DNA of 64,000 bases, taken from contig JAKQDQ010000028.1 of assembly GCA_029573725.1 (NCBI GenBank), positions 291,377-355,376 on the forward strand, read 5' to 3'. The DNA is from Verrucomicrobiota bacterium. GTDB lineage: Bacteria > Verrucomicrobiota > Verrucomicrobiia > Limisphaerales > JADLHS01. A model generated the notes under the pieces. It saw only the letters and a program-made list of their open reading frames with translations, made no database searches and was not told where the DNA came from. How positions within the stretch are numbered: position 1 is the stretch's first letter; every line of letters starts with the position of its first letter. The position numbers were made by a program, and so were the translations under genes. This document shows, one piece after another, positions 28,247-37,283 of the stretch.

Positions 28247-30760
28247 TCAACTCGGCAACGCATCCGCGGCGGGGGCGCTTTGGTTGAAAATCAGCTTTTC
28301 GGTGTCGCTGCTGACCTGGATCGGTTCGCCTTCGTGCAGATGCCCGCGCAGGATCTCCTCCGCCAGCGGGTCTTCGAGATACCGTTCCACCGCCCGGCGC
28401 ATGGGGCGGGCTCCGTATTGGGGATCGTAGCCTTTCTCCACCAGGAAACTCTTGGCCGGTTCGTCCAGCTCGATTTTCAGGTTCTTCCCCTTCAACCGCT
28501 TCGCCACCTTGCTGATCTCCAGCTCGAGGATCTGGATCAAATCCGGACGCGTCAACGTGCGGAAGACGATCACGTCATCCAAACGGTTGAGGAATTCCGG
28601 TCGGAACACCTTTTTCGCCTCATCCAAAATGCGTTCCCGCATTTTTTCATACGAATGCTCGTCCGACACGGGCGAAAAGCCCAGGGTCGCTCCGCGCTTG
28701 ATCGTGTCCGAGCCCACATTTGACGTCATGAGGATGATCGTGTTGCGGAAATTGACCACGCGGCCGAGACTGTCCGTCAATTTGCCTTCCTCCAAAATCT
28801 GCAACAGCATGTTCCAGACGTCCGGATGCGCCTTTTCGATTTCATCGAACAGGACCACGGAGTAGGGCTTGCGGCGCACCTGTTCGGTCAACTGCCCCCC
28901 CTCCTCGTAACCCACGTACCCGGGCGGGGAGCCGACCAGGCGGGACACGTTGAACTTCTCCATGTACTCGCTCATGTCGAGCTGGATGAGGGACTTGCTG
29001 TCGCCGAACATCTGTTCGGCCAGCGTCCGGGCGAGCAATGTTTTGCCCACGCCGGTTGGACCGAGCAGCAGGAACGTGCCGATGGGGCGCCGCGGGTCCT
29101 TCAAATCGGCCCGCGAACGGCGCAGGGCCTTGCAAATGGCGGAAACGCCCTCGCGCTGGCCGATCACCACCTTCTCCATCTCGTCCTCCACCGCCAGCAG
29201 TCGCGCCATTTCATCCTGGCCCATGCGCTTCAACGGAATGCCGGTCCACTTGGACACGACCGTCAGGATGTCCTCCTCGTCCACCACCACCCGCTTCTCC
29301 TCCCGGGCCGTGCGCCAGTCGCTCAGGATTTTTTCGAGCTTTTCCTTGGCCTGCTTCTCCTGGTCGCGCACCCTGGCGGCGCCTTCAAAATCCTGGTTCT
29401 TGATCGCCTTTTCCTTCTGGCTCTTGAGCGTCTCGATTTCCGCCTCGATATGTTTCACCTCGGGCGGACGTGTCATCGTGCTGATCCGGGCGCGCGAGCC
29501 GGCCTCGTCCAGCACGTCAATGGCCTTGTCGGGCAAAAACCGGTCGGTGATGTAGCGGTCGGAAAGCCGCACCGCGGCGGTGACCGCATCCTCGGTGAAT
29601 TCCGCCTTGTGATGCTCCTCGTACTTGGAGCGCAGCCCCTTTAAAATTTCCACCGCGTCCTCCACCGAGGGCGCCTCCACTTTCACCGATTGAAAGCGCC
29701 GCTCCAGGGCCGCGTCCTTCTCGATGTATTTGCGGTACTCATTCAACGTGGTGGCGCCGACGCATTGCAACTCGCCGCGGCTCAATGCGGGTTTGATGAT
29801 GTTCGAGGCATCCATCGTGCCTTCCGCCGAACCCGCCCCCACGATGGTGTGCAATTCGTCAATGAACAAAATGATGTTTTTGGCCCGGCGGATTTCGTCC
29901 ATGACCGCCTTGATCCGCTCTTCAAACTGGCCGCGGTATTTGGTGCCCGCAACCATCAGGGCGAGATCCAGGGTCACCACGCGTTTGTCCCGCAAAATCT
30001 CCGGGACGTTGCCCCGCGCGATTTCCTGCGCCAGTCCCTCCACAATGGCGGTCTTGCCCACGCCCGCCTCCCCCAGCAACACCGGATTGTTCTTGGTGCG
30101 CCGGCAGAGGATCTGGATGACACGCTCAATCTCGTCTTTCCGGCCAATGACCGGATCCATGTCGCCCTTGCGGGCAATTTCCGTCAAATCCCGCCCAAAC
30201 GCCTTGAGGGCGGGAGTCTTGATCTCGCCCTTCTTTTCCGTGCTCCCTGCCGCCGTGAGCGCGGATTTTTCGGGTTCCTCACCCAGGCCGGATTCCTCCT
30301 GCCCGGTGAAATTCGGGTCCAATTCCTTGAGAATTTCCTGCCGGGTCTGTTCTATGTCCACTTCCAGATTCTTGAGCACCCGCGCGGCCACTCCGTCGCC
30401 CTCGCGCAGCAACCCGAGTAAAATGTGTTCCGTGCCGACGTAGGTGTGGTTCAGCGCCTTGGCCTCCTTCGAGGCCAGCGCCAGCACCTTCTTCACGCGC
30501 GGGGTATAGGGGATGTTCCCGATCATTTTTTGGTCCGGCCCGGTGCCCACCTGCTTCTCGACTTCCATGCGCACCGTCTCCAGATCGAGGCCCATTTTCT
30601 CCAACACGTTGACCGCCACGCCCTGCCCCAGCTTGATCAGGCCCAGCAACAAATGTTCGGTCCCGACGAAATTATGATTGAACCGGTCCGCCTCCTTGCG
30701 GGCCAGGGCCAGGACCTGCTGTGCGCGCGGCGTGAAATTGTTCATGGCTTCTTCGCTCAT
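28247..30760 (-). CDS. clpC: ATP-dependent Clp protease ATP-binding subunit ClpC
   Basis: ClpC is the AAA+ unfoldase that feeds substrates to the ClpP peptidase in the cytoplasm. At 837 residues it has the double Clp-N repeat ([39 protein letters not shown]). NBD1 follows with Walker [11 protein letters not shown] and [11 protein letters not shown], then a middle region carrying a UVR-like motif ([16 protein letters not shown]). NBD2 has Walker [12 protein letters not shown] and a [13 protein letters not shown] pore loop. The MSEEAMNNF start at 30760 may instead be the ATG at 30745. It follows mcsB by 15 bp. In Firmicutes ClpC works with McsAB-marked substrates. Confidence 0.95.
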   Translation of the reverse strand: MSEEAMNNFTPRAQQVLALARKEADRFNHNFVGTEHLLLGLIKLGQGVAVNVLEKMGLDLETVRMEVEKQVGTGPDQKMIGNIPYTPRVKKVLALASKEAKALNHTYVGTEHILLGLLREGDGVAARVLKNLEVDIEQTRQEILKELDPNFTGQEESGLGEEPEKSALTAAGSTEKKGEIKTPALKAFGRDLTEIARKGDMDPVIGRKDEIERVIQILCRRTKNNPVLLGEAGVGKTAIVEGLAQEIARGNVPEILRDKRVVTLDLALMVAGTKYRGQFEERIKAVMDEIRRAKNIILFIDELHTIVGAGSAEGTMDASNIIKPALSRGELQCVGATTLNEYRKYIEKDAALERRFQSVKVEAPSVEDAVEILKGLRSKYEEHHKAEFTEDAVTAAVRLSDRYITDRFLPDKAIDVLDEAGSRARISTMTRPPEVKHIEAEIETLKSQKEKAIKNQDFEGAARVRDQEKQAKEKLEKILSDWRTAREEKRVVVDEEDILTVVSKWTGIPLKRMGQDEMARLLAVEDEMEKVVIGQREGVSAICKALRRSRADLKDPRRPIGTFLLLGPTGVGKTLLARTLAEQMFGDSKSLIQLDMSEYMEKFNVSRLVGSPPGYVGYEEGGQLTEQVRRKPYSVVLFDEIEKAHPDVWNMLLQILEEGKLTDSLGRVVNFRNTIILMTSNVGSDTIKRGATLGFSPVSDEHSYEKMRERILDEAKKVFRPEFLNRLDDVIVFRTLTRPDLIQILELEISKVAKRLKGKNLKIELDEPAKSFLVEKGYDPQYGARPMRRAVERYLEDPLAEEILRGHLHEGEPIQVSSDTEKLIFNQSAPAADALPS

Positions 30761-30775
30761 AGGTGTTGCAAGGTG

Positions 30776-31888
30776 TTATGCTTTCTCGTTCTTGTCCAAT
30801 CCCGCAGCCCCTTCGGACTTGATGACCGGCCGGTTGACCGGCTTCAACTGTTCCCGCAGCATATCTGCACGGAGCAGGTCACGTGCCTCCGCGGAGAGCT
30901 TGTCCTTGTGTGATTTCTGCAGGTGCGCCGGCTGGGTCAGAATAAACAACTCATCCACGATCAATCCGGCACTGGCAGGAAACAGCTTCATTTCCACCCC
31001 AAGGCGCATCAACGACAGCAGATTCATGGTTTCCTTTGAGGAAATGCTGTGGGCATTGGCCAGAATTCCGTAGGCGCGACCAATATGGTTGTAAACCGTC
31101 TTGGCCTTGCGCTCCAGCAGCGTCGCCCGCGCGTTCTCCTCGTGCTCCAGAATCTGCGCCAGCACCTTTTCCAATCGTTCGACGATCTCCGTCTCCGTCT
31201 CCCCCAGCGTCATCTGGTTGGAAACCTGGAATATGTTGCCGAGGGCTTCCGTGCCTTCGCCATACAATCCCCGGACGGCCAGGCCCAGTTTGTTGACCGA
31301 AGTGATGATCGGATTGATCTGCTCGGCCAGTACCAGTCCGGGCAGGTGCAGCATGGCGCTGACGCGGATTCCGGTGCCCAGATTGGTCGGACAGGCCGTC
31401 AGGTAGCCCAGGTCGTTGTTGAACGCGTAATCGAGCTTTTCCTCCAGTTCGGAATCCAGCCGGTCCACCAACTCCCACGCCTGCCGGATCTGCAGCCCCG
31501 GATACAGCGCTTGAATCCGCAGATGATCCTCCTCGTTGATCATCACCGACAGGGTTTCGCCGACGTTGATGACCAGCCCGCTGCCAGCGCTCTTGATGGC
31601 ATGTTCGCGGCTCACCAGGTGCCGCTCCACCAAAATCTGTTTGTCCAGCACCGACAGGTTGTCCATCGTTTCCGAAAATCCGCCCGCCATCTCGGGCAGG
31701 CTCTCGACCGCCGGCCGGATGATGTCCAAGACCCGCAGCCGCTCCGGTTTCTTCGCCCAGCCGGGGAAGGCGCCGTCCTGAATGTTCCGCGCCAGCCGCA
31801 CCCGGCTGGAGAGCACAATGCGGTCGTGCGGCCCCTTGCGGTGCACGCTTTTCGATGCGGGCTCCAAAAATTCGTCCAGTTTCATCAC
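30776..31888 (-). CDS. mcsB: Protein-arginine kinase McsB
   Basis: McsB phosphorylates arginine residues in proteins, marking them for ClpC-ClpP degradation. The 370-residue protein belongs to the ATP:guanido phosphotransferase family. Visible motifs include VLSSRVRLARNI, LSVMINEEDHLRI and CPTNLGTGIRVSAMLHLPGLV (the catalytic Cys-containing loop). Starts at the ATG at 31886-31888 or the adjacent one at 31885. It lies one base after the mcsA stop and 15 bp before clpC, an arrangement like the Firmicutes operon but without a ctsR repressor gene. It could in principle be a related guanido kinase, but the operon context argues for McsB. Confidence 0.92.
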   Translation of the reverse strand: MMKLDEFLEPASKSVHRKGPHDRIVLSSRVRLARNIQDGAFPGWAKKPERLRVLDIIRPAVESLPEMAGGFSETMDNLSVLDKQILVERHLVSREHAIKSAGSGLVINVGETLSVMINEEDHLRIQALYPGLQIRQAWELVDRLDSELEEKLDYAFNNDLGYLTACPTNLGTGIRVSAMLHLPGLVLAEQINPIITSVNKLGLAVRGLYGEGTEALGNIFQVSNQMTLGETETEIVERLEKVLAQILEHEENARATLLERKAKTVYNHIGRAYGILANAHSISSKETMNLLSLMRLGVEMKLFPASAGLIVDELFILTQPAHLQKSHKDKLSAEARDLLRADMLREQLKPVNRPVIKSEGAAGLDKNEKA

Positions 31889-31889
31889 G

Positions 31890-32408
31890 TCACTTGGCCG
31901 GGGCGGTCACCGGGGGCGCCTTCAGTTGCTTGATCTCGTCACGCAGCTGCGCCGCCAGCTCGAAGTCCTCCGCCTCAATCGCGGCCTCCAGCTTTTTCCG
32001 CAGGGTGGCCTGTTGCATTTCAAAACTGCGCTGCGCGCGCAGCCGTTCGGGCACCTTGCCCCGGTGCTGGGTCCGCTTTTGGGTGGATTCGATCAACATC
32101 TCCAGCCCGCTCGCAAACGTCTGGTAGCATTGCGGGCAGCCCAGACGCCCGGTCTTCTTGAAATCGCCCTGCGTGAAGCCGCACTTCGGACACTTCACCG
32201 TCGCGCTGCCGGTCGCCTGTTCCAGTTCCTGCGACGCGCCCAGCCCCAGCAACAAATCCGCCAGCGAAAAACCCGCCGGATCATTGACCCCCTTTTCCTT
32301 GGCGCAAGCTTCGCACAAATCAATCTTGTGCAGCTTGTCACCGGCGATTTGGGTCAGATGCACCGTCGCCGTTTTTTCCTTGCAGATGTGACAAAGCATA
32401 ACGATCAA
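31890..32408 (-). CDS. mcsA: McsA-like activator with zinc-finger pairs and UVR motif
   Basis: This 172-residue protein has two CxxC pairs at the N-terminus (LCHICKEKTA; DLCEACAKEKG) and two more in the middle (VKCPKCGF; RLGCPQCY), as in McsA. A C-terminal UVR motif (ALRKKLE-like TLRKKLEAAIEAEDFELAAQLRDEIKQL) completes the architecture. McsA stimulates McsB kinase activity and its interaction with ClpC, and binds metals through the cysteines. Position directly before mcsB supports this. ilvE ends 9 bp upstream. Confidence 0.9.
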   Translation of the reverse strand: MIVMLCHICKEKTATVHLTQIAGDKLHKIDLCEACAKEKGVNDPAGFSLADLLLGLGASQELEQATGSATVKCPKCGFTQGDFKKTGRLGCPQCYQTFASGLEMLIESTQKRTQHRGKVPERLRAQRSFEMQQATLRKKLEAAIEAEDFELAAQLRDEIKQLKAPPVTAPAK

Positions 32409-32417
32409 TCCTTGCGT

Positions 32418-33284
32418 TTATATTGGCTCGCCGGTCGAATTCGTCAAGTTGCGGTAATCCGCCACCAGCCGCCGCGTCCAGCGCCCCGGTTTGCCGTTCC
32501 CGATCATCCGCCCGTCAATCTTCACCACCGGCATGATCTCCGCGCCGGACCCGGTGAGGAAACACTCGTCCGCATTGAACAAATCGTACCGGGTGAGGTT
32601 GGGCTCGCCGACGCGCAGTCCCGCCGTCCCGGCCAGTTCCATCACCGTCTGGCGCGTGATCCCATACAACGCCCCCGCCGCCAGGGGCGGCGTCAGCAAG
32701 GCGTCCCCCTTGACGATGAACAAATTATCCGCCGTGCCTTCGGCGACGTACCCCTCCGCATTCAACATCACCGCCTCCTCCACGCCGGAATTGTTCGCCT
32801 CGATTTTCGCCAGAATGTTGTTCAGATAATTCAACGACTTGATGGCCGGATTCAGGGCGCTGTGCAGGTTGCGCGTCGTCGGCACGGTGATGATGTCCAT
32901 GCCCCGGGCATACAGCTCCGGCGGATACACCTGGATTTTCCCGGCGATGATGATGACCACCGGTCGCTTGCATTTCAGCGGGTTCAACCCCAGCGTGCCC
33001 ACCCCCCGGGTCACCACCAGGCGGATGTAACCGTCGCGGATTTGGTTCTTGCGACACGCCGCCACCGTGGCCTGCATGAATTCCGCGTGGGACAGCGGCA
33101 GATCCAGCAAGATCGCCTTCGCCGAACAGAACAGCCGGTCAATGTGCTCCTTCAACTTGAAAATGCGCCCGTTATACGCCCGGATTCCCTCAAAAATCCC
33201 GTCGCCGTACAGCAGTCCGTGATCGAACACCGACACGCAGGCCTTGTGTTCGTCATAGTATTTCCCGTCAATATAAACTTTCAT
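32418..33284 (-). CDS. ilvE: Branched-chain-amino-acid aminotransferase (PLP class IV)
   Basis: Transfers amino groups between branched-chain 2-oxo acids and glutamate in valine, leucine and isoleucine metabolism. The 288-residue product starts at the ATG at 33282-33284 (MKVYIDGKYYDEHKACVSVFDHGLLYGDGIFEGIR). The PLP lysine lies in NPAIKSLNYLNNILAKIEA; the class IV signature continues with EAVMLNAEGYVAEGTADNLFIV and GITRQTVMELA. A D-amino acid transaminase is an alternative within class IV. It probably opens the ilvE-mcsA-mcsB-clpC unit, an unusual partner for a stress-protease module. Confidence 0.9.
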   Translation of the reverse strand: MKVYIDGKYYDEHKACVSVFDHGLLYGDGIFEGIRAYNGRIFKLKEHIDRLFCSAKAILLDLPLSHAEFMQATVAACRKNQIRDGYIRLVVTRGVGTLGLNPLKCKRPVVIIIAGKIQVYPPELYARGMDIITVPTTRNLHSALNPAIKSLNYLNNILAKIEANNSGVEEAVMLNAEGYVAEGTADNLFIVKGDALLTPPLAAGALYGITRQTVMELAGTAGLRVGEPNLTRYDLFNADECFLTGSGAEIMPVVKIDGRMIGNGKPGRWTRRLVADYRNLTNSTGEPI

Positions 33285-33467
33285 CTTGCTGCCCTGCACA
33301 CTAGGAAAAAGCCCCGGTCAGCGCAATCGAACAATCTGCCCCGCGCCCGGACCGCCGGCCGCCGTTTCCGCGCGGAATTTTGCTTTCCAATCCGGGCGCG
33401 CGGCCTAGAATCCCGGCCAGCAACAGCCGGACGACGCCGGTTCGCTCCGGCCTCCGATACCCGATTT

Positions 33468-33956
33468 ATGAGTCATCCAGTGGTCGGCATTATCATGGGC
33501 AGCGATTCCGACTGGCCCATCATGAAGGCCGCAGTCGAAGCGTTGAAGGAATTTGACCTGGCTGCGGAAGCCCGCGTGATCTCCGCGCATCGCGACCCGC
33601 AGGGACTGGAGGAATACGTCCGTCAGTCCCCCGCCCGCGGGCTGCGGGTCTTCATCTGTGGCGCGGGCGGGGCGGCGCACCTGGCCGGCGTCACCGCCGC
33701 CCTGACCACGCTGCCGGTCATCGGTGTGCCCATCCTCGGCAAAGCCACCGACGGCCTGGATGCCCTGCTCTCCATGGTCCAAATGCCTCCCGGCGTTCCC
33801 GTCGCCACCGTCGCCATCAACGGCGCGCGCAATGCCGGCGTGCTGGCGGCGCAAATTCTCGCCACCGCCGATCCGCGCCTGCAGCAGGCATTGCAGCAAT
33901 TCAAGGTCCGGCTGCAGGAAGCCTCCCGCGCCAAAAACCAGAACCTCACCTCCTGA
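33468..33956 (+). CDS. purE: 5-(carboxyamino)imidazole ribonucleotide mutase PurE
   Basis: PurE converts N5-CAIR to CAIR in purine synthesis. The 162-residue product from the ATG at 33468 opens [22 protein letters not shown]. The catalytic region includes [14 protein letters not shown] (with the conserved His), [19 protein letters not shown] and [30 protein letters not shown]. The frame stays open far upstream, but those residues are antisense to the ilvE and mcsA genes. It is divergent from ilvE. No purK lies next to it. A carbonic anhydrase gene follows 9 bp later, which may supply bicarbonate for carboxylation steps. Confidence 0.95.
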   Translation: MSHPVVGIIMGSDSDWPIMKAAVEALKEFDLAAEARVISAHRDPQGLEEYVRQSPARGLRVFICGAGGAAHLAGVTAALTTLPVIGVPILGKATDGLDALLSMVQMPPGVPVATVAINGARNAGVLAAQILATADPRLQQALQQFKVRLQEASRAKNQNLTS

Positions 33957-33965
33957 TTCCGTTTG

Positions 33966-34628
33966 ATGGAAAAACTCCTCGCCGGCGTCCGCAAATTCCA
34001 CGACCACGAACAACGCCAATACACCGGGCTCTTCCGCCGGCTCTCCCGGGACGGACAGGACCCGCACACGCTGTTCATCACCTGCGCGGATTCCCGCGTC
34101 ATTGCCGAACTCATCACCCAAAGCCAGCCGGGCGACCTCTTCGTGGTGAAAAACATCGGCAACATCGTGCCGCCCGCCAACGTCACCGGCAGCACCAACT
34201 CCACCGCGGCCGCCATTGAATTTGCCGTGTCCCTGTTGCGCGTGCAGGACGTCGTGGTGTGCGGTCATTCCCAATGTGGCGCCATCGCCGCCCTGCTCCA
34301 CGGACTGCCCCCGGAAGTCCCCGAAACCTCCAGCCTGCACGCGTGGCTGGCCCTTGCCGCACCGGTGCATGCCGCCCTCCAAACCCGCCACTCGCCCCTG
34401 CAAAGCCAGGCCGAACGCACCGCCGCCGCCACGGAAGAAAACGTCCTGCTGGCCCTGGAAAACCTCCGCACCTACCCCAGTGTGCAGAAACGTCTGCGCG
34501 ACGGCACCCTGCGGTTGCATGGTTGGATCTTTCATATCGCCACCGCCACCGTCCACGCCTACGACCCGGCCAGCGACCGCTTTCTCCCGCTCACCTTCCC
34601 CCAGCACACCCCGCCAACCGGCGCCTGA
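33966..34628 (+). CDS. Beta-class carbonic anhydrase
   Basis: Interconverts CO2 and bicarbonate in the cytoplasm. The 220-residue protein shows the zinc ligands of beta carbonic anhydrases: ITCADSRV (Cys plus the Asp-Arg dyad) and [11 protein letters not shown] (His and Cys). NIGNIVPP and [10 protein letters not shown] are also conserved. It is likely co-transcribed with purE, 9 bp upstream. Only 12 bp separate its stop from the first degenerate CRISPR repeat. Confidence 0.93.
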   Translation: MEKLLAGVRKFHDHEQRQYTGLFRRLSRDGQDPHTLFITCADSRVIAELITQSQPGDLFVVKNIGNIVPPANVTGSTNSTAAAIEFAVSLLRVQDVVVCGHSQCGAIAALLHGLPPEVPETSSLHAWLALAAPVHAALQTRHSPLQSQAERTAAATEENVLLALENLRTYPSVQKRLRDGTLRLHGWIFHIATATVHAYDPASDRFLPLTFPQHTPPTGA

Positions 34629-34640
34629 ACCGACCGCTCC

Positions 34641-34968
34641 TGCTCTTGCACCTTTCGGCGGTGAGGGCATTTCGCCCATGATCGACTGGGTGGATTCCCA
34701 TCAGGGAACCGCGAGTCTCCAATGCCTTTCGGCGGTGAGGGCATTTCGCCCATAAAGGCTAAAAACTTAGAGTCTTGTCGACAAGAATGTCTCCAATGCC
34801 TTTCGGCGGTGAGGGCATTTCGCCCCTGTGTAGCCATGTCGGCAAACATCGGGTCTCCCGGTCTCCAATGCCTTTCGGCGGTGAGGGCATTTCGCCAAAG
34901 AAGCCAAACTGGTCAGTCAGCGATGCACTCCAGTCTCCAATGCCTTTCGGCGGTGAGGGCATTTCGCC
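34641..34968 (-). CRISPR. CRISPR array, five 36-bp repeats and four spacers
   Basis: Repeats lie at 34641-34676, 34715-34750, 34789-34824, 34861-34896 and 34933-34968. Spacers are 38, 38, 36 and 36 bp. The last four repeats are identical. The first keeps only the 26 bp from 34651, its outer ten bases being changed, so it is the decayed distal repeat. On the minus strand the repeat ends in TTGGAGAC, similar to the type III 5'-handle, and AATGCC/GGCATT can pair inside it. Orientation is therefore minus, with the leader to the right next to cas2. Small array size suggests recent acquisition or low activity. Confidence 0.95.
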
Positions 34969-35163
34969 TCCGGTTAATAAACTCCCTGTCTGGGTTGATT
35001 GCAAGAGTGGGTCAGGTCACGAGTGCATTTTTTTCTGGCATGGATCCTGTCTGCGCCCTTTTCCAGTGGGTGGTTTTGGAGCAACTCCCTGAGTCTCAAG
35101 GCCGGTCGGCCAGGTCGGGAGTCCCGGGTGGGAGAGGAGTTGATGCTCATGACCTGTGCGAGG
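34969..35163 (-). promoter_or_regulatory. Putative CRISPR leader between array and cas2
   Basis: The array's proximal, intact repeat faces this 195-bp stretch and the degenerate one lies at the other end, so this is the expected leader. It contains a T8 run (35028-35035) and AT-rich patches near the repeat but no clear -10/-35 pair was assigned. The 3' end of cas2 borders it, so a promoter inside is required for array transcription unless cas1-cas2 reads through. Confidence 0.5.
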
Positions 35164-35439
35164 TTAGATCAGGTAGCAGCAGACTTTTTCGGAGCAGCTC
35201 ATGGCTCCGGCGGTGAGGGTTTCCCGGGCATTGCGCGCGTCCAGGCGGTAGGCCACCAGGCGGTCTTCATCCTCGTGAATGAGGTCCAGCAGCCGCAACC
35301 AGAGAGTATCGAAGCCCTCCTGGGTGAGTCGGCATTCAAACAGGGAATACTGGACGCGCACGCCGAAATCCTCACAGGTTCTGGCGACCTTGGCGAGGCG
35401 TTTTGGTTCGGTGATGTCGTAGGCGATCAGGATGAGCAT
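35164..35439 (-). CDS. cas2: CRISPR-associated endoribonuclease/integration subunit Cas2
   Basis: Cas2 is the central dimer of the Cas1-Cas2 spacer integrase. The ATG at 35437-35439 gives 91 residues opening MLILIAYDITEPKRLAKVART, with the ferredoxin-like fold signature: the D in YDIT, GVRVQYSLFECRLT, and EDRLVAYRLD. The frame remains open upstream without a stop to 35739. An in-frame ATG at 35610, 21 bp after the cas1 stop, would add a Pro-rich 57-residue extension. Neither start has a clear ribosome-binding site. Cas1 is directly upstream. Confidence 0.9.
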   Translation of the reverse strand: MLILIAYDITEPKRLAKVARTCEDFGVRVQYSLFECRLTQEGFDTLWLRLLDLIHEDEDRLVAYRLDARNARETLTAGAMSCSEKVCCYLI

Positions 35440-35630
35440 GTGATTTTGAGCGGGAGGCGGCTTTTCGTAGGGGACACTGGCAAAGGCCTGGTACCACCAG
35501 TCGTCGGGCGGGCGGGCGGGAAGGCGGCCCTGGTTGGAGGCGGCACGGGGAACAAAGCCGGAATTGACGACTGAAGCAGCCACTGAGGGGTTTGGACCGG
35601 GAGCGGGCATTGGGGTTTGGGGGTGGAGGT

Positions 35631-36677
35631 TTAATTCATGAGGAAGGGTTCGAATTTTTCCGGTTGATTCAGGGCACTTTTGAATTGGACGGCTTGATGT
35701 TCGAGTTGCTGGCGCAGGGTGGTGCGATGGCCAACGCATTCACTGAGGAACTGCCGTTCCATGCGCCGTTCGTATTGGAGGAAGAATTTTTTGCGCCCAG
35801 TCTCATTGAGGTAACAGCCGCCGTCGCGGGTCTCGAAATGCGTCTCGTTGAGGATTTGATGGCTGAACAGGTCCAGTGCGAGTGCTTCCACCAGGACGGG
35901 GCGGAAGGGTTCGATGAGGTCGAGAGCCAGGGACCAGCGCCCATTTTCGGTGGTGTGCAGCAGTCCCAGGGCGGGATCCAAACCGTGCGCGTGAATCAGG
36001 GCCACGGTTTCGTGATACAGCACGGTGGCGCCAAAGGAGATGCAGGCGTTGACCGGATTTTGCGGCGGCCGGGTGCTGCGTTGGCTGAAGGGGAAGGCGG
36101 CGGGCAAACAGGCCGCCCAGGCTTGAAAATAGCGGGCGGTGGCCGCGCCTTCATGTCCCCGCAGTTCCTCCAGGGAACGCGCCCGCGCGGCTTGCGCCAG
36201 ACTGGTGTCCAACCACACAAGGGTGCGATCACCGGAAGCCGGCTCCGGCGCCGCGCCCGGCGCCGACGGGGAGGCAGCGCGACTGGCCCGGAGGCGCTGG
36301 AGCACGCGGCGCTGGTTGTAAATTTTGGCGGCGACAATGCGACCGGCCATTTGCAGGGCGAAGGCGGGCTGCGCAGTGCGTTGATATTGGCGGAGGCGGG
36401 AGAGGCCATGGTGGTTTTGGGCGGGTAGAAAGCCGCCGAGGAAACGCCCGTTTGCGGCGAACAGTTGGATCGGAATGTGGCGGCGCAGGATTCCGGCCCA
36501 GGCGGCGGGAGTGAAATGAGTGTGCATCCCGGCCACCACGCGTTCCACCTCCAGGAGGGGCACGGTGCGGCACATCGGCTTGGCGTCCAGATCGTCCAGC
36601 GACCGGCTGTGGATTTCGAGCCGCTCGGAAACCAGGCCAACCCGGCAGAGCGCTTGGTTGAGGATGAGAGTGGCCAT
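35631..36677 (-). CDS. cas1: CRISPR-associated integrase Cas1
   Basis: Cas1 integrates new spacers at the array. The 348-residue protein has an N-terminal beta domain (LEVERVVAGMHTHFTP) and a C-terminal helical domain carrying the metal-binding catalytic residues: Glu176 in RGHEGAATARYF, His241 in LHTTENGRWSLALDLIEPFRP, and Glu256 in the same segment. A Pro/Ala-rich insertion at about residues 130-150 separates two helices. With Cas2 it makes a compact adaptation unit. A small membrane-protein gene ends 13 bp upstream of its start. Confidence 0.95.
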   Translation of the reverse strand: MATLILNQALCRVGLVSERLEIHSRSLDDLDAKPMCRTVPLLEVERVVAGMHTHFTPAAWAGILRRHIPIQLFAANGRFLGGFLPAQNHHGLSRLRQYQRTAQPAFALQMAGRIVAAKIYNQRRVLQRLRASRAASPSAPGAAPEPASGDRTLVWLDTSLAQAARARSLEELRGHEGAATARYFQAWAACLPAAFPFSQRSTRPPQNPVNACISFGATVLYHETVALIHAHGLDPALGLLHTTENGRWSLALDLIEPFRPVLVEALALDLFSHQILNETHFETRDGGCYLNETGRKKFFLQYERRMERQFLSECVGHRTTLRQQLEHQAVQFKSALNQPEKFEPFLMN

Positions 36678-36690
36678 GACGTGGAGCGGT

Positions 36691-36900
36691 TCACGGGAAC
36701 AGTTGCCTCAGCTCCCGCAGAAGCAGGGAAACGGCGCCCGCGACCAGCCCCAGCAACACCAAGTGCAACATCAGTTGAAAGGTGGACAACCAGAGCAGTT
36801 TGACCAGCAACACCGCCAGCAGGACCAATATGACCGTGCGCAGGATGGATTCACCAGAGACGGTGCGACGGCGACGATTTCTTTGGTATCTAATTTTCAT
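36691..36900 (-). CDS. Small two-helix membrane protein linked to cas1-cas2
   Basis: This 69-residue protein starts at the ATG at 36898-36900. Its N-terminus is strongly basic (MKIRYQRNRRRRTVSGES) and is followed by two hydrophobic segments at about residues 19-40 and 43-62, with a Leu/Arg end. It stands 13 bp upstream of cas1 on the same strand. No family was recognised. Small membrane proteins occur among type III accessory effectors (Csx23-like, for example), but there is no sequence match to these here. It could also be unrelated to CRISPR. Coding status is moderately supported by the clean helix pattern and spacing. Confidence 0.55.
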   Translation of the reverse strand: MKIRYQRNRRRRTVSGESILRTVILVLLAVLLVKLLWLSTFQLMLHLVLLGLVAGAVSLLLRELRQLFP

Positions 36901-37283
36901 GCCGGCAGTTTACTTCCGCATGGAGAATTTGTCGCGGTTGCGGACGTCCGGGGACGGCGGGGCGAGGGGGTGGTCGAATCGGCGACAAGGCAAGGGCGAT
37001 TCGGACGAGAGCAAGGGGTGAGACACGCCGGGAGGGGCCGCGAGACAAGCGGCGCTGACCAACCGGGGCTGCGAACGAATTGCACTTTGAGCTTCATGGG
37101 TTGAAGCTCGCTGGTGCTGTTGCGCTCTTTCCTACTTTCGGGGGAGCTGGCGAGTTCGCCGCTGCTGGCGCGACTTGGCGAAACCCAGAATTTGATCATG
37201 GTCCTGTTTTACCACAGGACCATGTGAAGCGTGGCGGCGCGGACGTCCATCTCCGTCCACACTCGCAGCGACTCACCTGAAGT
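36901..37283. other. 383-bp intergenic region inside the CRISPR-cas locus
   Basis: It separates the effector unit ending in the NE0113-like gene from the membrane protein-cas1-cas2 unit. One perfect inverted repeat is present (37197-37224). No convincing open frame or repeat copy was found. A promoter for the adaptation unit is expected here. Confidence 0.5.
37197..37224. repeat. Perfect 10-bp inverted repeat
   Basis: CATGGTCCTG at 37197-37206 and CAGGACCATG at 37215-37224 flank an 8-nt centre. It lies 60 bp past the NE0113-like stop. A U-run is lacking, so it is either a rho-dependent type hairpin or an operator for the cas1-cas2 unit. Confidence 0.6.

Noticed and set aside
28826..30443. 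Several plus-strand open frames over clpC
   Set aside because: They mirror clpC codons and show no protein family signature.
31782..33467. Long plus-strand open frame running into purE
   Set aside because: It is antisense to mcsA and ilvE, has Arg/Gln-rich composition, and matches no family until the PurE start at 33468.
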